64,000 nt of DNA, taken from contig CM057228.1 in NCBI GenBank assembly GCA_029891385.1, positions 85,052,964 to 85,116,963 of the forward strand, written 5' to 3'. The notes under the pieces are model-generated. The model was not told the origin of the DNA, did no database searches, and worked only from the letters and a program-made list of their open reading frames with translations. This DNA comes from Erythroxylum novogranatense. Its lineage: Eukaryota > Streptophyta > Magnoliopsida > Malpighiales > Erythroxylaceae. Shown here in pieces: positions 22,163 to 34,452 of this stretch. Numbering within the stretch: the first letter of the stretch is position 1; each line of letters starts with the position of its first letter. Both the position numbers and the translations under genes were made by a program.

Positions 22163-25100
22163 CAAAAATTTCGTCCTAGAAATTTCATATACGATTGATC
22201 AGGGAGGCAGGGAAAATTGCTCCGATCACTATATACTGTTTCCCACTTATGTTACTATATAGCCAATTCCTGCCAAATAACTGAAATCAATACTATCAAT
22301 CACTCTTGATCTTTTCTCTAACTATACACAGTCTCATAGTTTCCTCAAGATCACTCGCAATTCTTTACTTTCGATATCGATAATACATATGTCAGATCAT
22401 AACAATATTTCCTAAACCTGTCTAAATAACACTTTGGATCCGAAACATCTTTTACAGGTTTACAAATCCGTAGTTCCATTCACACTACAGTCTCATAGAG
22501 ATCACTACATATCGAATTTAATTTCCCTTCATTACACCTGTGTCTCTATCTAAGTGTATCTGACCGAGGCGATACACTTCAAAACATTTCATTTATCGTT
22601 TATCAGAGTACATCCCTTTAGTGAGAAAACCTGAATCTCATAAAATTATAATCACCTCGATAACAATCAACTCGACACATTATCATAAATTTTGATTTCG
22701 AAATCCTTATTACATATTCATTTACTCTTTCTACATATACACTCCTCAAATGGTGTCACCAATGCAACAATTGATATAACTGCAATCACTATACGTCAAT
22801 TTATATCGCTATGAATTCCCAAATTATCCATTTGACAATTAATTCCAACAAACAAGCCTGTTGGTAAATCACACATACAACCATTCGATTTGTCATGCTA
22901 AATTATCGATTCCTCTTTCGATTTGCTCTTATTAAACCATAATATTCTCTAACAGTTTCTCGATAACATTCGCAAATGATGACACCTTAATTTGGTCGTT
23001 GTCAATCTTTTTAAATGTACACACCAGTTTCGAAATTCCAATAACAAATAATACTTTCTTTTTGCCCCTTTTTGCTTGCTCGAAGATTTTTACTCAGTCA
23101 TACAATCAAAACCTTATCGCTCAAATTGTGATTATCTCATTTGAATTTCCTGTTCAATCCATTTAATTTCATGACTAGCATAATTGAATTATTCAATCGC
23201 TTAATTATTTTCAAATCTTTCGAATTCACAAAATACCTCCATCACTATTGATTTGCACATTCGTAGACATCTTCAATTGTTTCTGTCCAATTATTGTCTC
23301 CAAGCTTTTAAAGCAACACTCATTACAACAGATTGCAAATTATCAATCCCAATATAGCCCATGAAGTTTTACTTGTCCCAAGGTACAAAAATCACTTTAC
23401 ATCCTTTCGTCAGATTGCAGTATAACCTTTACTAGGACATTGCAGTATATAATGCAAAATCTCCAATATATAAGTCCCTTACAATTTCGCATTGTATCCA
23501 TACCCCTATCGTCATTAAGTCTCCCAATGTGCCATTTTCGAATAATAATTCATCCACTATTTATTCAATCAAGGTCAAATTCACTCTAATGAGACTCGCA
23601 TAGTATACAATTTCCTCATCTGAGCCAATTTATCGTCTTCACTTTTCAAATGCATTTAATCGATCATCGATGATCTTAATCATTCTCCAAATCTGAATGC
23701 ACTCAAGATACTTTACCTTTCAGTAGCACAATACTATTAGGGCATTGTCATCTCGGACAATTACAATTCAAAATTCCTTATACCCGTGATCAATTTGCAT
23801 AACTCTTTAAATATCAAAGTCTCCAATGAGGAACGATTTTCTTATAATTTTCTCAATTCCATCATAACATATTCTGAAATATGTTCCTGCTACCCTAATT
23901 CCTCCATATAACCCAATTTATTTACAATAGATCACTGCCTGCGTTACATAAACATTCATCAAATCAATTTCGTAGTTCCAGCACATAATTACCCAAACCA
24001 TACACGAATCTATTTTCTCCTCATATTCGAAATTACTATTTTCTTCATGTTCAGTAATTCTCTTACATAATTGGATTCATCTCATCATCATAATGACAAC
24101 ATTTTCTACCTCTTACGCTCGAGTCTCTGCTAGAATTTAGACTCCAAATTTAACTTGTAATTCATTTCAAATTTATCTCTATACTGTCCTTGCATTGATC
24201 ACTATTTAATTGAATCATTCGATCAACTTAATCCAATTCAGGTAAATTTTTCTTTGCAAGCAGATTTCTTACTATTTTCATCAATTCTTCTAACATTCTT
24301 AACATCACAGTCATCACATTTCTTGTCAATCAATTCCAATGCCTTAGGAACACAATATCCCATGTAGATCATTCTATGCCACAATCCATATAATCAGACT
24401 ATCCTTTTTAATATTGTTCATTGAGGTCCGTAACAACAAAAATCATTGCATCGATATACCAATTAGTCACTTACACGAAGGATACACAATACTCTCTTTG
24501 TGCACCTAACCTCACTCGTGAGGATTAAATTATGATCAAGTCTTCAACATATAACAAATTTCAATTCATTCCCAATATAATCATCACATCTTATTTGAAA
24601 ATGTATTCTCATCAAATACTACTAAGAACTCTTTATTCACATTTACTCGAGATAACCTTTCTCTTTTTGGTACCACCATTAGTAGTCTCTCTTCTTTCCC
24701 AAAGGACTTATCATAAACATTTTCCTTTCTCATTTGAACTCATATTGAACTTTATACAATACGATCATCCCTTAATTTACTTCTCATGCCATCTCTACAT
24801 ACACAAGACAATTTCGGTTAATATTTTTCACTTACCATGGGGCTCTCATAATCAGGTGTGTATTCACTTAGGCAAATCAACTAAACCGGAACATCTGTTT
24901 CACTTATCAGTATCTTTGTCTTACCTTTCAATCTTTTCATTATTACATTGCACACATATATTTTCACACTCAAAAATCAACATCATTGATATACCATCAT
25001 TCTTGATTTCTCTCTAACGTAATCGATTCACAGTCAGAAATCATTATTCATAACACTCGTCATAGTGTTCAATCTCAATGATAACATTTCATTTCATCCA

Positions 25101-25505
25101 CATTATACACTTGTACTCTTGTCATTTCTCTCATAGCTCTAATTTCCTCTATCAGTTCAGAACATATTCATATCTATCTCACATTCAAGAATATACCCCC
25201 GGTATAACCCGGATATCGCATTCCATAAGGTATCCACTAATACTATTACACTCAATCTTCATTTGTCAAATCGAATCATATATATATATATTGATTTCAT
25301 GGTATCCACAACTGACATTTATCCCATTCTGATATATCATCAATTTCCTCACTAATTCTAATGATTGAAACAATTGGTACAGGCTCCTACATGTGACTCA
25401 TATACTAGACTGGGGATCAGTTGTCACTGTCTGCCGTGACACGACTTAAATGCATGTAACTTGACACATTTTTTTCAGAATGCCCATGTAAGATTGTAAT
25501 TCTGG

Positions 25506-25517
25506 GCTCTGATACCA
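25506..25517 (-). other. Primer-binding site for initiator tRNA-Met
   Basis: Minus-strand TGGTATCAGAGC, the standard plant PBS, four bases from the LTR end at 25522. It fixes the orientation of the element. Confidence 0.9.
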
Positions 25518-25521
25518 CAAA

Positions 25522-28367
25522 TGTAACACCCCACACCCGCAAGACCCGAACCCGACATCCACAGTGATTTTCGAGTCCGTGCCCCGCGAGGTTGGCGTGC
25601 TAACCACTCAATCAGAAATCGGTACATTATTCATTTAAAACATATATGCGGAATTCCATGCCCAAATTGGGTACTCATTCAATCACATCCAATTTGAATA
25701 CACACAGTTCCAAAAGTTCTTGAGGTCTATTTCACAAATACAAATAAACACTTTATTACAAAATAAAGACATGCAATGCGCAACCGAATCGATCCCGATT
25801 GTTGACCTTCACTTGAATCTCAGAACATACTCCCGCTTTACTAACGGGTACTCTTCAATTTCTAAAAAATAGTTGCAATGTTGGGTGAGTTTGCGAACTC
25901 AGTGAGAAACCATCATCGATGGTTCACTCAACGCATGCATAAATCAATAATTCACATCTTATCACATATCATCGCATTCCAAATCAATTCAGGCATTGCT
26001 AACTTGTACACATATAAGGCGTATCGCCTTTCACACTATTCACATACACATTGACACTGCACACAAATCTCTTCCCATAATTTCCATTGTTTTACTTTGA
26101 GTTGTGACTTGGCGCTTAACAAAACAGACTTCAGATACACTTAGGGAGTAGGAGAGCCCTTTGGGTATACACTGACTCCCCTCGAGCTCAAAGCTCGGTT
26201 CAGTAACAGTAATCACATTTTAAGCAAGTAGGAGAGTCCCCTGGGTATGCACTACTGCTCGCTCACATTAGGGATAGGAGAGCGCTTTAGGTATGCACTA
26301 TTCCCTTTTTACAATTGATGAGCTTATAGCTCCGATCAGAATATGCTCCAGTCACAACCATTATTTATTAACCAATTATGGATTTCACACGTTCATTCAT
26401 ATCTCTATAGACAATACACATGTATCAAAACATATTCCCAATCATTTCACAGCAGCATTCACATGTAGTACACACATTTTGCACTTCAAGATCACATTCA
26501 AATACTTGGACACCGTGGTCCAAATCAATCAAAACAAGCACATATATCCTCCATTCTCTCCACATAGCATCATTGCAAATTATTAAACACATAAAGGCTG
26601 AGGAACCAACTAGGTTACTCACTGAATTTTCTAGTGTTGCTCGAAGCTCCAACATCGTCTGTGGATTATCGATCCATCTATTTAAAACAATCAATTCATT
26701 TCATTCATTACAAAATGCACAAATAAATAATTAATGATGCACATGCCTTGAATAAAAGATGTACTATGCCTATTCATGATTTTCCCGGTACCTTTTCCCA
26801 CTTTCCATTTTCTTTTACTCAGTATCGAACTTTCACTCACTTGATCAATATCACTCATTTCCAATTCAATAACATGATCTGTAACTCCCAATTTCAATTC
26901 TAATATCCAGCAATTATCATGTCATACTCGCTAGGTATGACCTCAAAAGCAATATCACTAATCTCTAGATCAAATTCAATCTTTATGCTCAGTTCCTAAA
27001 ATTCCCAGTAGCAATGAATTTACTTTCAAAGTCTCACATTATACCCCAATTACTCAAAACAATTCTTAGGATGCAATACAATCATATTTCTTAGCTTTCT
27101 TTCACAAATCAGGATTCTCATAATTTAATTTCAAACCTTCATTCTTTTCCTCATTTGTAGACCTCTTTCTTTAGATCACGACGAATCAAACATCACCTCA
27201 ATCGGAGGTCTACATCAAAAGTTATGCCCTTAAAACCAAACTATACTCATTCAAGAGAAAAAGCGACCTCAAGGACGCGTGAGGACGCTAAATCGAGGCG
27301 ACAAGGCGCGCCATGGCGCGGACGATTGGAAGCTCGCCTCGACGTGCTTCAATAAGCTCGCCGCGACGCGTAAATGGAGGCACGCCGTGGCGAGGCCTTC
27401 GCAAGTGCCGCGGCGAGAACACAATTTTTCGCCACACGCGTCACAGTAACGACGCGACGCGACGCCTTCCAAATCGTCTTCTCCGACGAGCTCTCCCTCT
27501 TTTCTCTCTCTAAAAATCCAGTACTAACTCATAAACACTCAAATCTTTAACAATTAACCCCTATGCATGCTTTAAACACAATAATCACAACATTAAACCA
27601 TTAACTTACCGAATCAAGCCAAAAATCCACAAATCTCTAAAAACCCTAAAACCTTCGAAACCAACGATCTCCACCTTCAAGCCTCAACCAACTCCATCTC
27701 CCACAATAAACAAGCTAGCCTTGCACAATGAAAGGGAAACCACAAGAAATGATCGAGAGCTCACACCAAAGGGAAAGAAATCGAAGATCTTCGTGGGAGA
27801 AGAGAAGAAGAAGATTGCTTTACCTTAGGATAAAAATCCCCAAATTGAAACCTAGATATATATATAGACATCAGTCCTCAATTCTTTTAGATTTCAGTCT
27901 CTAAATTCCAATTGCTCAACATTTTTAATTCTCCTAACAGTATAACTCTCATTTTTTCATCACCATTGGACAATTCTTTCAGTACCATACGATCAATCAG
28001 TCGGTCCCTCGAAAATTTTCAGTCCGGGCATTTTCTCCCAAATTTCTAGAAAATTTCCTATAAGCCACTATCAATTGCCAATCACTCTTAAACTATTCTA
28101 AATCAATTGTATGAACCCAATTACTCCTAATTTCTCAATCAATCATAATCCAATCTAATTATCTCACACATTCACAATTCAAATCATTTACAAAAGCAAA
28201 TGTCGGGAAAAGTCATGAATGCATGTACCTATATGTGCATGTGCCAAATAACTCATTCCTCTACAATCAGAGACCAAATAAACGTTCACATCAGAAATAT
28301 GACATGCAAATTACTAGCCTGACCAAAATGACCCATATACCCTTCCCATTAGGGTCGGGATGTTACA
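25522..28367 (-). repeat. 5' LTR of the non-autonomous element
   Basis: It is 2,846 bp and aligns along its whole length with 19269-22147. The largest visible difference is in the GC-rich block, where at least one repeat unit present in the left copy is missing and several decamers are mutated. Confidence 0.9.
27265..27475 (-). repeat. GC-rich array in right LTR, eroded
   Basis: Recognisable decamers remain around 27348, 27358-27368 and 27405-27415, but many are altered compared with the left copy (for instance CTCGCCTCGACG). The eroded state against a well-preserved LTR background shows that this block changes faster than its surroundings. Confidence 0.6.
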
Positions 28368-30727
28368 CCCCAGCCATTTAATAGTGTCCTCCTAGGATGA
28401 TGTTGGACTGGTGATAATCAGTATGGCCTAAATTCTTACCCATATTTCCTTAGTGAATCTGCATCTGATCATTAAGTGCTCTAGGCTTTCCAGATATGCT
28501 CTGAACAGCTCATAACTCACTGAATTGATTAGGAACTTCAACATATACTTTATGAACAACCCCCTATTCATTCCCAACTAAAGGATAAAGGAATGAGCGG
28601 GTTTGATGTCTGAATCCTAGACCAGATTTGTCCATCTTACTTTTTGTTTTGATCCTTCTATAGCATTCCCTTATAAGCCTCTGTGCTAAAAGTCCCAAAA
28701 TTGTCATCAACCCATTGAATTATATCCTCTTCATCTTCTTGGCACCTCGGATCTGATCCATTATAATATTTATGCTTCTACTATTATGGTAGGGCCATAG
28801 CCAATGATTGCCTTCTAATAAATTTTCTCACTTTGTTCTTTGTATTTCCAACCATCTTTAGTTTTTGCCCACTTTGTAAAGAGGACCCCTACAATCCCAA
28901 TTATTTAACCAAAAAGATGTGCTTTCACCATTCCCAATCTTATAAAACACTAAACTTTGCATCCATTGCCTTGCTCTTAAGATTTTCTTTAAAATCCTTG
29001 ATATGTATTATCTATATTTCAAAGCCCAAATGTTGTTGTTCTTGATGAATGTGTTATGAATCCATTTCACCCAAAGGTCCTCCTTCTTACTACATAACCA
29101 CCACAAGCTTTTGCCTAAGCTAACTTTACTAATTAACATTATTAACATAAACCCAATCCACCCAAGTCTTTTGGTCCGCATACTTTGCTCCATCTTAACT
29201 TTGCTTTACTTCTTCCTTGACTTGAGCCATTCCATAAGAATTCCCTGAGGTTTCTATCAATTTTCTTAAGTATGCTCTTTGGCAAAGATGCGTGATTAAT
29301 CCAGTAATTGGTGGGGATACTCAATATTGACTAAATGAGTTGAAGCCTTCCCCTAAGCTTAAGAACCTATTGCTCCATTGGTTGATTCTTCCTTTTATAT
29401 TGTCCAACAAATGTTTACAATCCCTTACATTTATCTTCTTTTAAGTAAATGGGGCTCCTAGATATTTGAGGGGTAAACTCCATTGTTTCAACCCTATCTT
29501 TATGGCCTTTAAAACTTTATCTCTATCAAAATTACAAGATAAATAGAAAGATATTTTCAATGAATTGCTTATTAGTCCTGAAGTATTTTGAAACTCCTTC
29601 ATTATTTGCATAAGAATATTTATAGAGTTTTTGTCAGCCTTGCAAAATAGTAAGAGATCATCAACAAAAGCAAGGTGAGTGAGCTTCATACCTTTGCATC
29701 TTTGGTGATAATGGAATTCTAGGTAAGAATTTATGTTTCTATAAAGAAGAGTGGACAAGGCTTCCATGAAAACTACAAATAGGTAAGGAGATAGTAGATC
29801 CCCCTACCTTAATCCCCTCGTAGCTTTAATTAGTCAGATAGGTTCCCCATTAACCAACATGCCTAAGGTTGCAGTTGTTACACATTCCTCTATCCACTCT
29901 TTGAACAATGTTGGGTATCCTGTTATTTTTATAATGTTGAAGAGAAAAATCTAGTTAATGGAATCATAAGCCTTAGCTAGATCCATCTTTATTTTACAAT
30001 TCTTCCTTTTCCTCTAAGAATGATATCATTCTAGTAGTTCTTGACAAAGTAAAATGTTAATAGCCACTGACCTCCCTCTCAAGAAAGCGTTTTGTTACTG
30101 GCTAATGATCTCTCCTATGCTCGTTTTTATCATGTTTTCCAGAATCTTTGTAACTATTTTAGAAAGAAAGTTGTAACAAGAAATAGGCCTAAAGTGTTCT
30201 AGTCTTATATTATTGTTTGTTTAGGAACAAGGCACACAAATGTTTTGTTCAATTCCTTTTGTAGAGTTTTGTTTGAAAAAACTTTTTCACTATTTCTACC
30301 ACTTCATGCCCCAATATATCCCAATTTTTCTGGAAAAACCTACCATTATAGTCATCTGTGCTAGAAGTTTTATTGTAGTTCAATGAGAAAATAGTCTCTT
30401 AATCTCATCCCTTATTACTTCCCTCACAAATTCAACCTTATTTTGTTTGCTCACCTATTTAAAGCCAGCTACCACCTCCTCTTGGATGTCCCAGACTTTA
30501 GTGTTGGTTCCATATTGTTTAGAAAAGTATTTAAAAATGAGTCTTTTTTTGCTCTCATGGTTTTTCATACTTTATCCCAGCTTCATCTTCTAAAAACTTG
30601 ATGGCATTCATATTCCTTCTTGCTGAGATGAAGCCTATGAAGAATCTAGTACATCTTTTCCCTTCCTATAACCATATCATTCTTGATTTTTGATTTAGCA
30701 TTGTGTTGGTGTCTACAAGGATTTTAT
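28368..30727 (-). pseudogene. LINE middle segment: reverse transcriptase and zf-RVT region
   Basis: The longest intact piece (29441-29767) holds LTHLAFVDDLLLF, the catalytic RT motif (FVDD in plant L1), then FQNTSGLISNSLKI and SLPLKYLGAPF, the usual following blocks. At 29142-29324 the frame reads NYWINHASLPKSILKKIDR, then FLWNG and LGGLGL, the conserved region just behind RT. Near 30590-30700 traces of the region before RT are visible (RFFIGFISARRN). The segment is broken by several frameshifts and stops and cannot encode an active enzyme. Confidence 0.85.
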
Positions 30728-33700
30728 TGTTGGCACCCGATCCGGAGACCGGATCCCAACCGGAAAATGAACGGAAGTTGCCGAAATCAAAACAGATTCA
30801 AATTGGAGAATTTGAATTCGAAGGTGAACGAATAACAAATTTCCGATCGACAACTAATCACATCGGGTCAAAAACGAAGGGAAATGGAAACGAAATCTAT
30901 GAAATCCAATCATATCAAAAGTGAAAGAATCGAATCGAAGGAGTGTAAACATAAACGATTCGAACGGACCAAACCAATTTTCTCGACATCCGTGACTCGT
31001 ATGTTAGCAAGACGTGTGTTGGATACCTTAAGACTAAACCAAATTCGAAACCAGTATAAACTTTTCTTTTTCTTACCTATTTGTTTAATTCAATCTTATA
31101 CAAATCACATCCTTAACCAAAAACTCAAATCATAAAATTCCTCATATTCATGCTATATCTCATTCTTGTTAACAAAATCATAATCTCACTCTTATTTTTC
31201 TTTTATCATACAAAAATCTGGCAGCATAACGGCTGCACTACAACTAACCTATGCCTACAAAGTGTTCAAAGCACACTTCTATAATACCCAAACAACAATC
31301 AGAATCATCGGACACCCCGTCGGGAATCTAAATCACACTATCCAGTATCCAAAATACATTCATACACATTCATACATACCCAAATCATTCCCATTTCTCA
31401 ATTCAATATACATGTACATAATTCATTACACAACCGTAATTCACTTTCCATTTTATATACAAATCCATAAATCAATTTCATCATAGTATACAAGCCATAC
31501 ACAATCGAACAAACGGTCTTGACAATCTTTCATCCGATCTCCCGCTCAAATACCTAGAGATGGGGATGAAAGGGGGGGTGAGCTTATAGCTCGTGGGTAA
31601 CAGGTTTATAACAAAGAATAAGCAAAATCGTTGAAAAAAGTTCATTTGTTATACAAATATCATAATAAGTTCATAAAACGCTTTGCTCCCAAATTCTCAG
31701 TCAAATCCAAAATTCTGAGTTCAAACTCGTAGTTGAAAAGTATACTTTCATCGTGAAAAATGTTATCATATCAACACAACATGTTCATTCAGTCATCAAT
31801 ATAAAATGCTCAATTTATGCACATACTTGACAATTCATAGATGCAATGCACAAACAAATGGCTCGAGGGTCCATGGAAACAAAAGGGAGAAACCGAAGTT
31901 TACACCCTGAACAAAATGAGTTCATTCGAAGCTCATATGCCACAAGCAGGCAGTCGGGAGAAGGCTCTTGTCGACGTGCACGTGATGAACGAAATGGTTC
32001 CACTCTCGCCCAAGCAAAAGCACATAATCATACTCTTTCGTGCTCTTTTCTTTCTTTTTCAAATATACAAAATGCCATGAATTTCACAAGGCATGACATA
32101 AATGTCTCAATGATATGACATAAATGTTTCAATGCATTATCATCTTTATTTTGCAAATCATTAACAAGAAACAAAACAATATTTATGAAGTAGTTGAAAT
32201 CATTCTTGATTTAGGAGAACACTTTAGTGGCTCATTACTAAATTATAAACATGAAACCCACCTTGCGTTCCTTGCTTATAAACTTATTTAGGTATGCCTC
32301 TCCTCTTGTTCCTCTTGCCTCACTTGGTTTCCTTAACCAAATAACCACAATTCCAATCAATTTGGGGTAGAAATCGGAAAATCAAACTTTAACCATTCAA
32401 ACTACAACCAAAACTGAAACAAGAATTTCATGCTCAACTTCCATCCAAATTTGAATATTCTTAGAGACTGATTCAGAACTTCATTTCTTCATGAAACTTG
32501 TAGCTCTATGTCTCTATTTTATAACTCAAAAAGAATCACCTCATTTGAACATCTACATCAAAAGTTATGCCCAAAATACTAAAGTATATCGCAGCAGAAA
32601 AATGGTCATTCGCCGCGACGAGAAGATGGAGCACGTCGCGACGAGCGCGCGCGCCGCAACGAGCTCATCTGCAGGTCGCGACGTGCGACGGCGAGAAAGC
32701 TCCGAAACTCATTTTTTTCACTTTTCTCAACCATAATCCTCCCATCTTTCAATTATAAACATATCTAAACATTAAAACACCTCCTAAACTTCATTCCTAA
32801 CCTCAAAATCATTCATAACAACAACATGATCATCAACTCTAAAAGATTTCACCTATTTTTCCCATAAACCCTAAACTATCGTTTCCTACTCATTCTAAAC
32901 CATATTAGGGTTTCATTCAACCCAAGCAAGAGTAGAAGAGCTAACATACCTGATGAATGCTCCAAATCCTTCGGAAAACGTCGAAACCTAGCTTCCTCTT
33001 TTCTTCTTCTTCTCCTCTCTCCCTACGACTATCTTCTCCTTTTCTCTTCTTCTTTCTATTCTCTTTTCTTTTTTCCTCTTATATTTCATACTCTTATGGG
33101 TGGTAAATGTCCATTTTGCCCTCCCATATAAGCCTTAATACTCTTAGACTTAAGTACCATGCCCAAATTACCCTTATATATTCTTATAACCTTAATACCT
33201 CAATTTCATAAATTCAAAATCTTCAGAACTGAAGTAAATTTCGATTCCTTCAAATAATTGCAGTCCCATGCCTCTAACTTATTTAGAAACAGTAATCAAC
33301 TTGATTAGGTCTCTACCGATCAAGATATCATCGCAATACTGAACCGTGCTCAGGAGATATCTAACTCACTTCGACTCAAACAATCTCTAAACAATCATAA
33401 TTTCCCATCATGAGGTAGGTAATTGTCTTAGGAATCTAACGCTTCAAAACTCAGATTAATCAGATGTCGTTCAGAAAATGTAAAGCAACAAAAAGAAAGA
33501 GGGCTAATCACCCTGACAGGAATGAAATTTCTGAAATTTCTATCTGTACATGCCAAGGTCCAAATTGACATACTTATAACAATGAAAAGAACATAATATA
33601 ATCAAAAATGTTCACGAGGAATTCAAAAGCAATAGCAACCTCTAATTAGGTCAGTTCGTCGATCGAAACTTCTGTCTAGAAATGTCTCATCCTATACTTC

Positions 33701-34452
33701 ATCCAAACTTATAACATTTCATATCTCCCAAATTTCATAACTAGAAATAACATATTCTACATCATTGACAAACTAGGATACTCTTCTATATCTTTCATAT
33801 AGATCACTGAACTTAATTCAAAACATATCTATCTATAATTTGCCTCAAATCACATTACACACCTAAGTGTACACTTATGAACAGTTTCACACATACTTAA
33901 CTTGTCTCAAAACACCGCATATACAATTCTACACTAAGAACATTTACAAAAACAAAGTCAAATGTCCGCAACTTTGACTGATCATAACTTCCACTCCCGA
34001 TATCGAAACATATCATACTTTATGGCTACAAAGAGCTCTCAACAAAAGCTACAATTTTCCTTAAGATCATTTTCTCAAAATCTGCTTAAATCAAAAGTCA
34101 ACTCTTTCTACTCCAAAAAGTCAACTTTCTCAGTTATTCAAATTCTCATTCTTTCACTATTTATTTATTTCATATTCGTCAACTCCATTTCAATCAACTC
34201 ATTCACTTTAACTTTTCTAACAATTTTCATAATACAACCAAATTTACTCAAAGCTCATATCAAACTCATTTCATGTACTAACCTCAAAATATCATCTTAA
34301 TTTGTCCAAACTAGCATTGTTCACCTAAAACCTTAAACATAACCATTCAAATTCATAATTTCTCTTCCTTTACACATGACTAAGTCACCTCAATGTCCTT
34401 GTTAAATGTCAAATTACAATTCACAAACCTGAGAAAAGTTCGGGGTCCAACA
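30728..34452 (-). repeat. Solo LTR of a gypsy element inserted in the LINE
   Basis: A 3,725-bp sequence starts TGTTGGCACCC and ends GGTCCAACA, with the same five bases TTTAT on both sides (30723-30727 and 34453-34457). Only one copy is present and no PBS, gag or pol, so it is a solo LTR left after recombination between two LTRs. Blocks shared with the LTR at 1584-3802, in the same order, place it in the same family group, minus strand. It is about 1.5 kb longer, with the extra sequence mainly at 33200-34380. Confidence 0.85.
32611..32683 (-). repeat. GC-rich spaced decamer array in solo LTR
   Basis: Near-copies of CGCCGCGACG start at 32611, 32634, 32652 and 32674, with spacing 23, 18 and 22, identical to the array at 3076 in the related LTR. 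Confidence 0.75.

Larger units (their letters stand above)
22148..25521 (-). other. Internal region of the non-autonomous element, no protein recognised
   Basis: It starts (minus strand) with the PBS and ends with the purine tract. No long minus-strand frame exists, and I recognise no gag, RT or integrase motif. The composition is AT-rich with C-rich plus strand. A plus-strand open frame of 161 codons (24532-25017) is antisense to the element and rich in histidine, serine and leucine without domain features, so it is not called as a gene. Confidence 0.6.
19269..28367 (-). mobile_element. Non-autonomous Tekay-like LTR retrotransposon (LARD-like), complete
   Basis: Two direct LTRs (19269-22147 and 25522-28367) flank about 3.4 kb without any long reading frame. 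The element sits on the minus strand: the PBS is next to the right LTR and the purine tract next to the left one. Ends are TG...CA, and both sides carry CCCCA (19264-19268 and 28368-28372), so it is a complete insertion, here into a LINE. The purine-tract neighbourhood (GACGAAATTTTTGTAAGGAGGGGAG on the minus strand, split here as 22150-22175) is the one found in Tekay/Del chromoviruses, so this is probably a derivative that lost gag-pol and was moved by a relative's proteins. The name LARD-like is by structure only. Confidence 0.9.

Noticed and set aside
24532..25017. 161-codon open frame (+) inside the non-autonomous LTR element
   Set aside because: Antisense to the element, rich in His, Ser, Leu and Ile from an AT- and C-rich strand, and without any recognisable domain; probably not a gene.
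32491..32736. Open frames across the GC-rich array in LTRs (also 3010-3201 and 21101-21334)
   Set aside because: Open frames arise because the GC-rich block lacks stop codons; the predicted peptides are not conserved in the homologous LTR.
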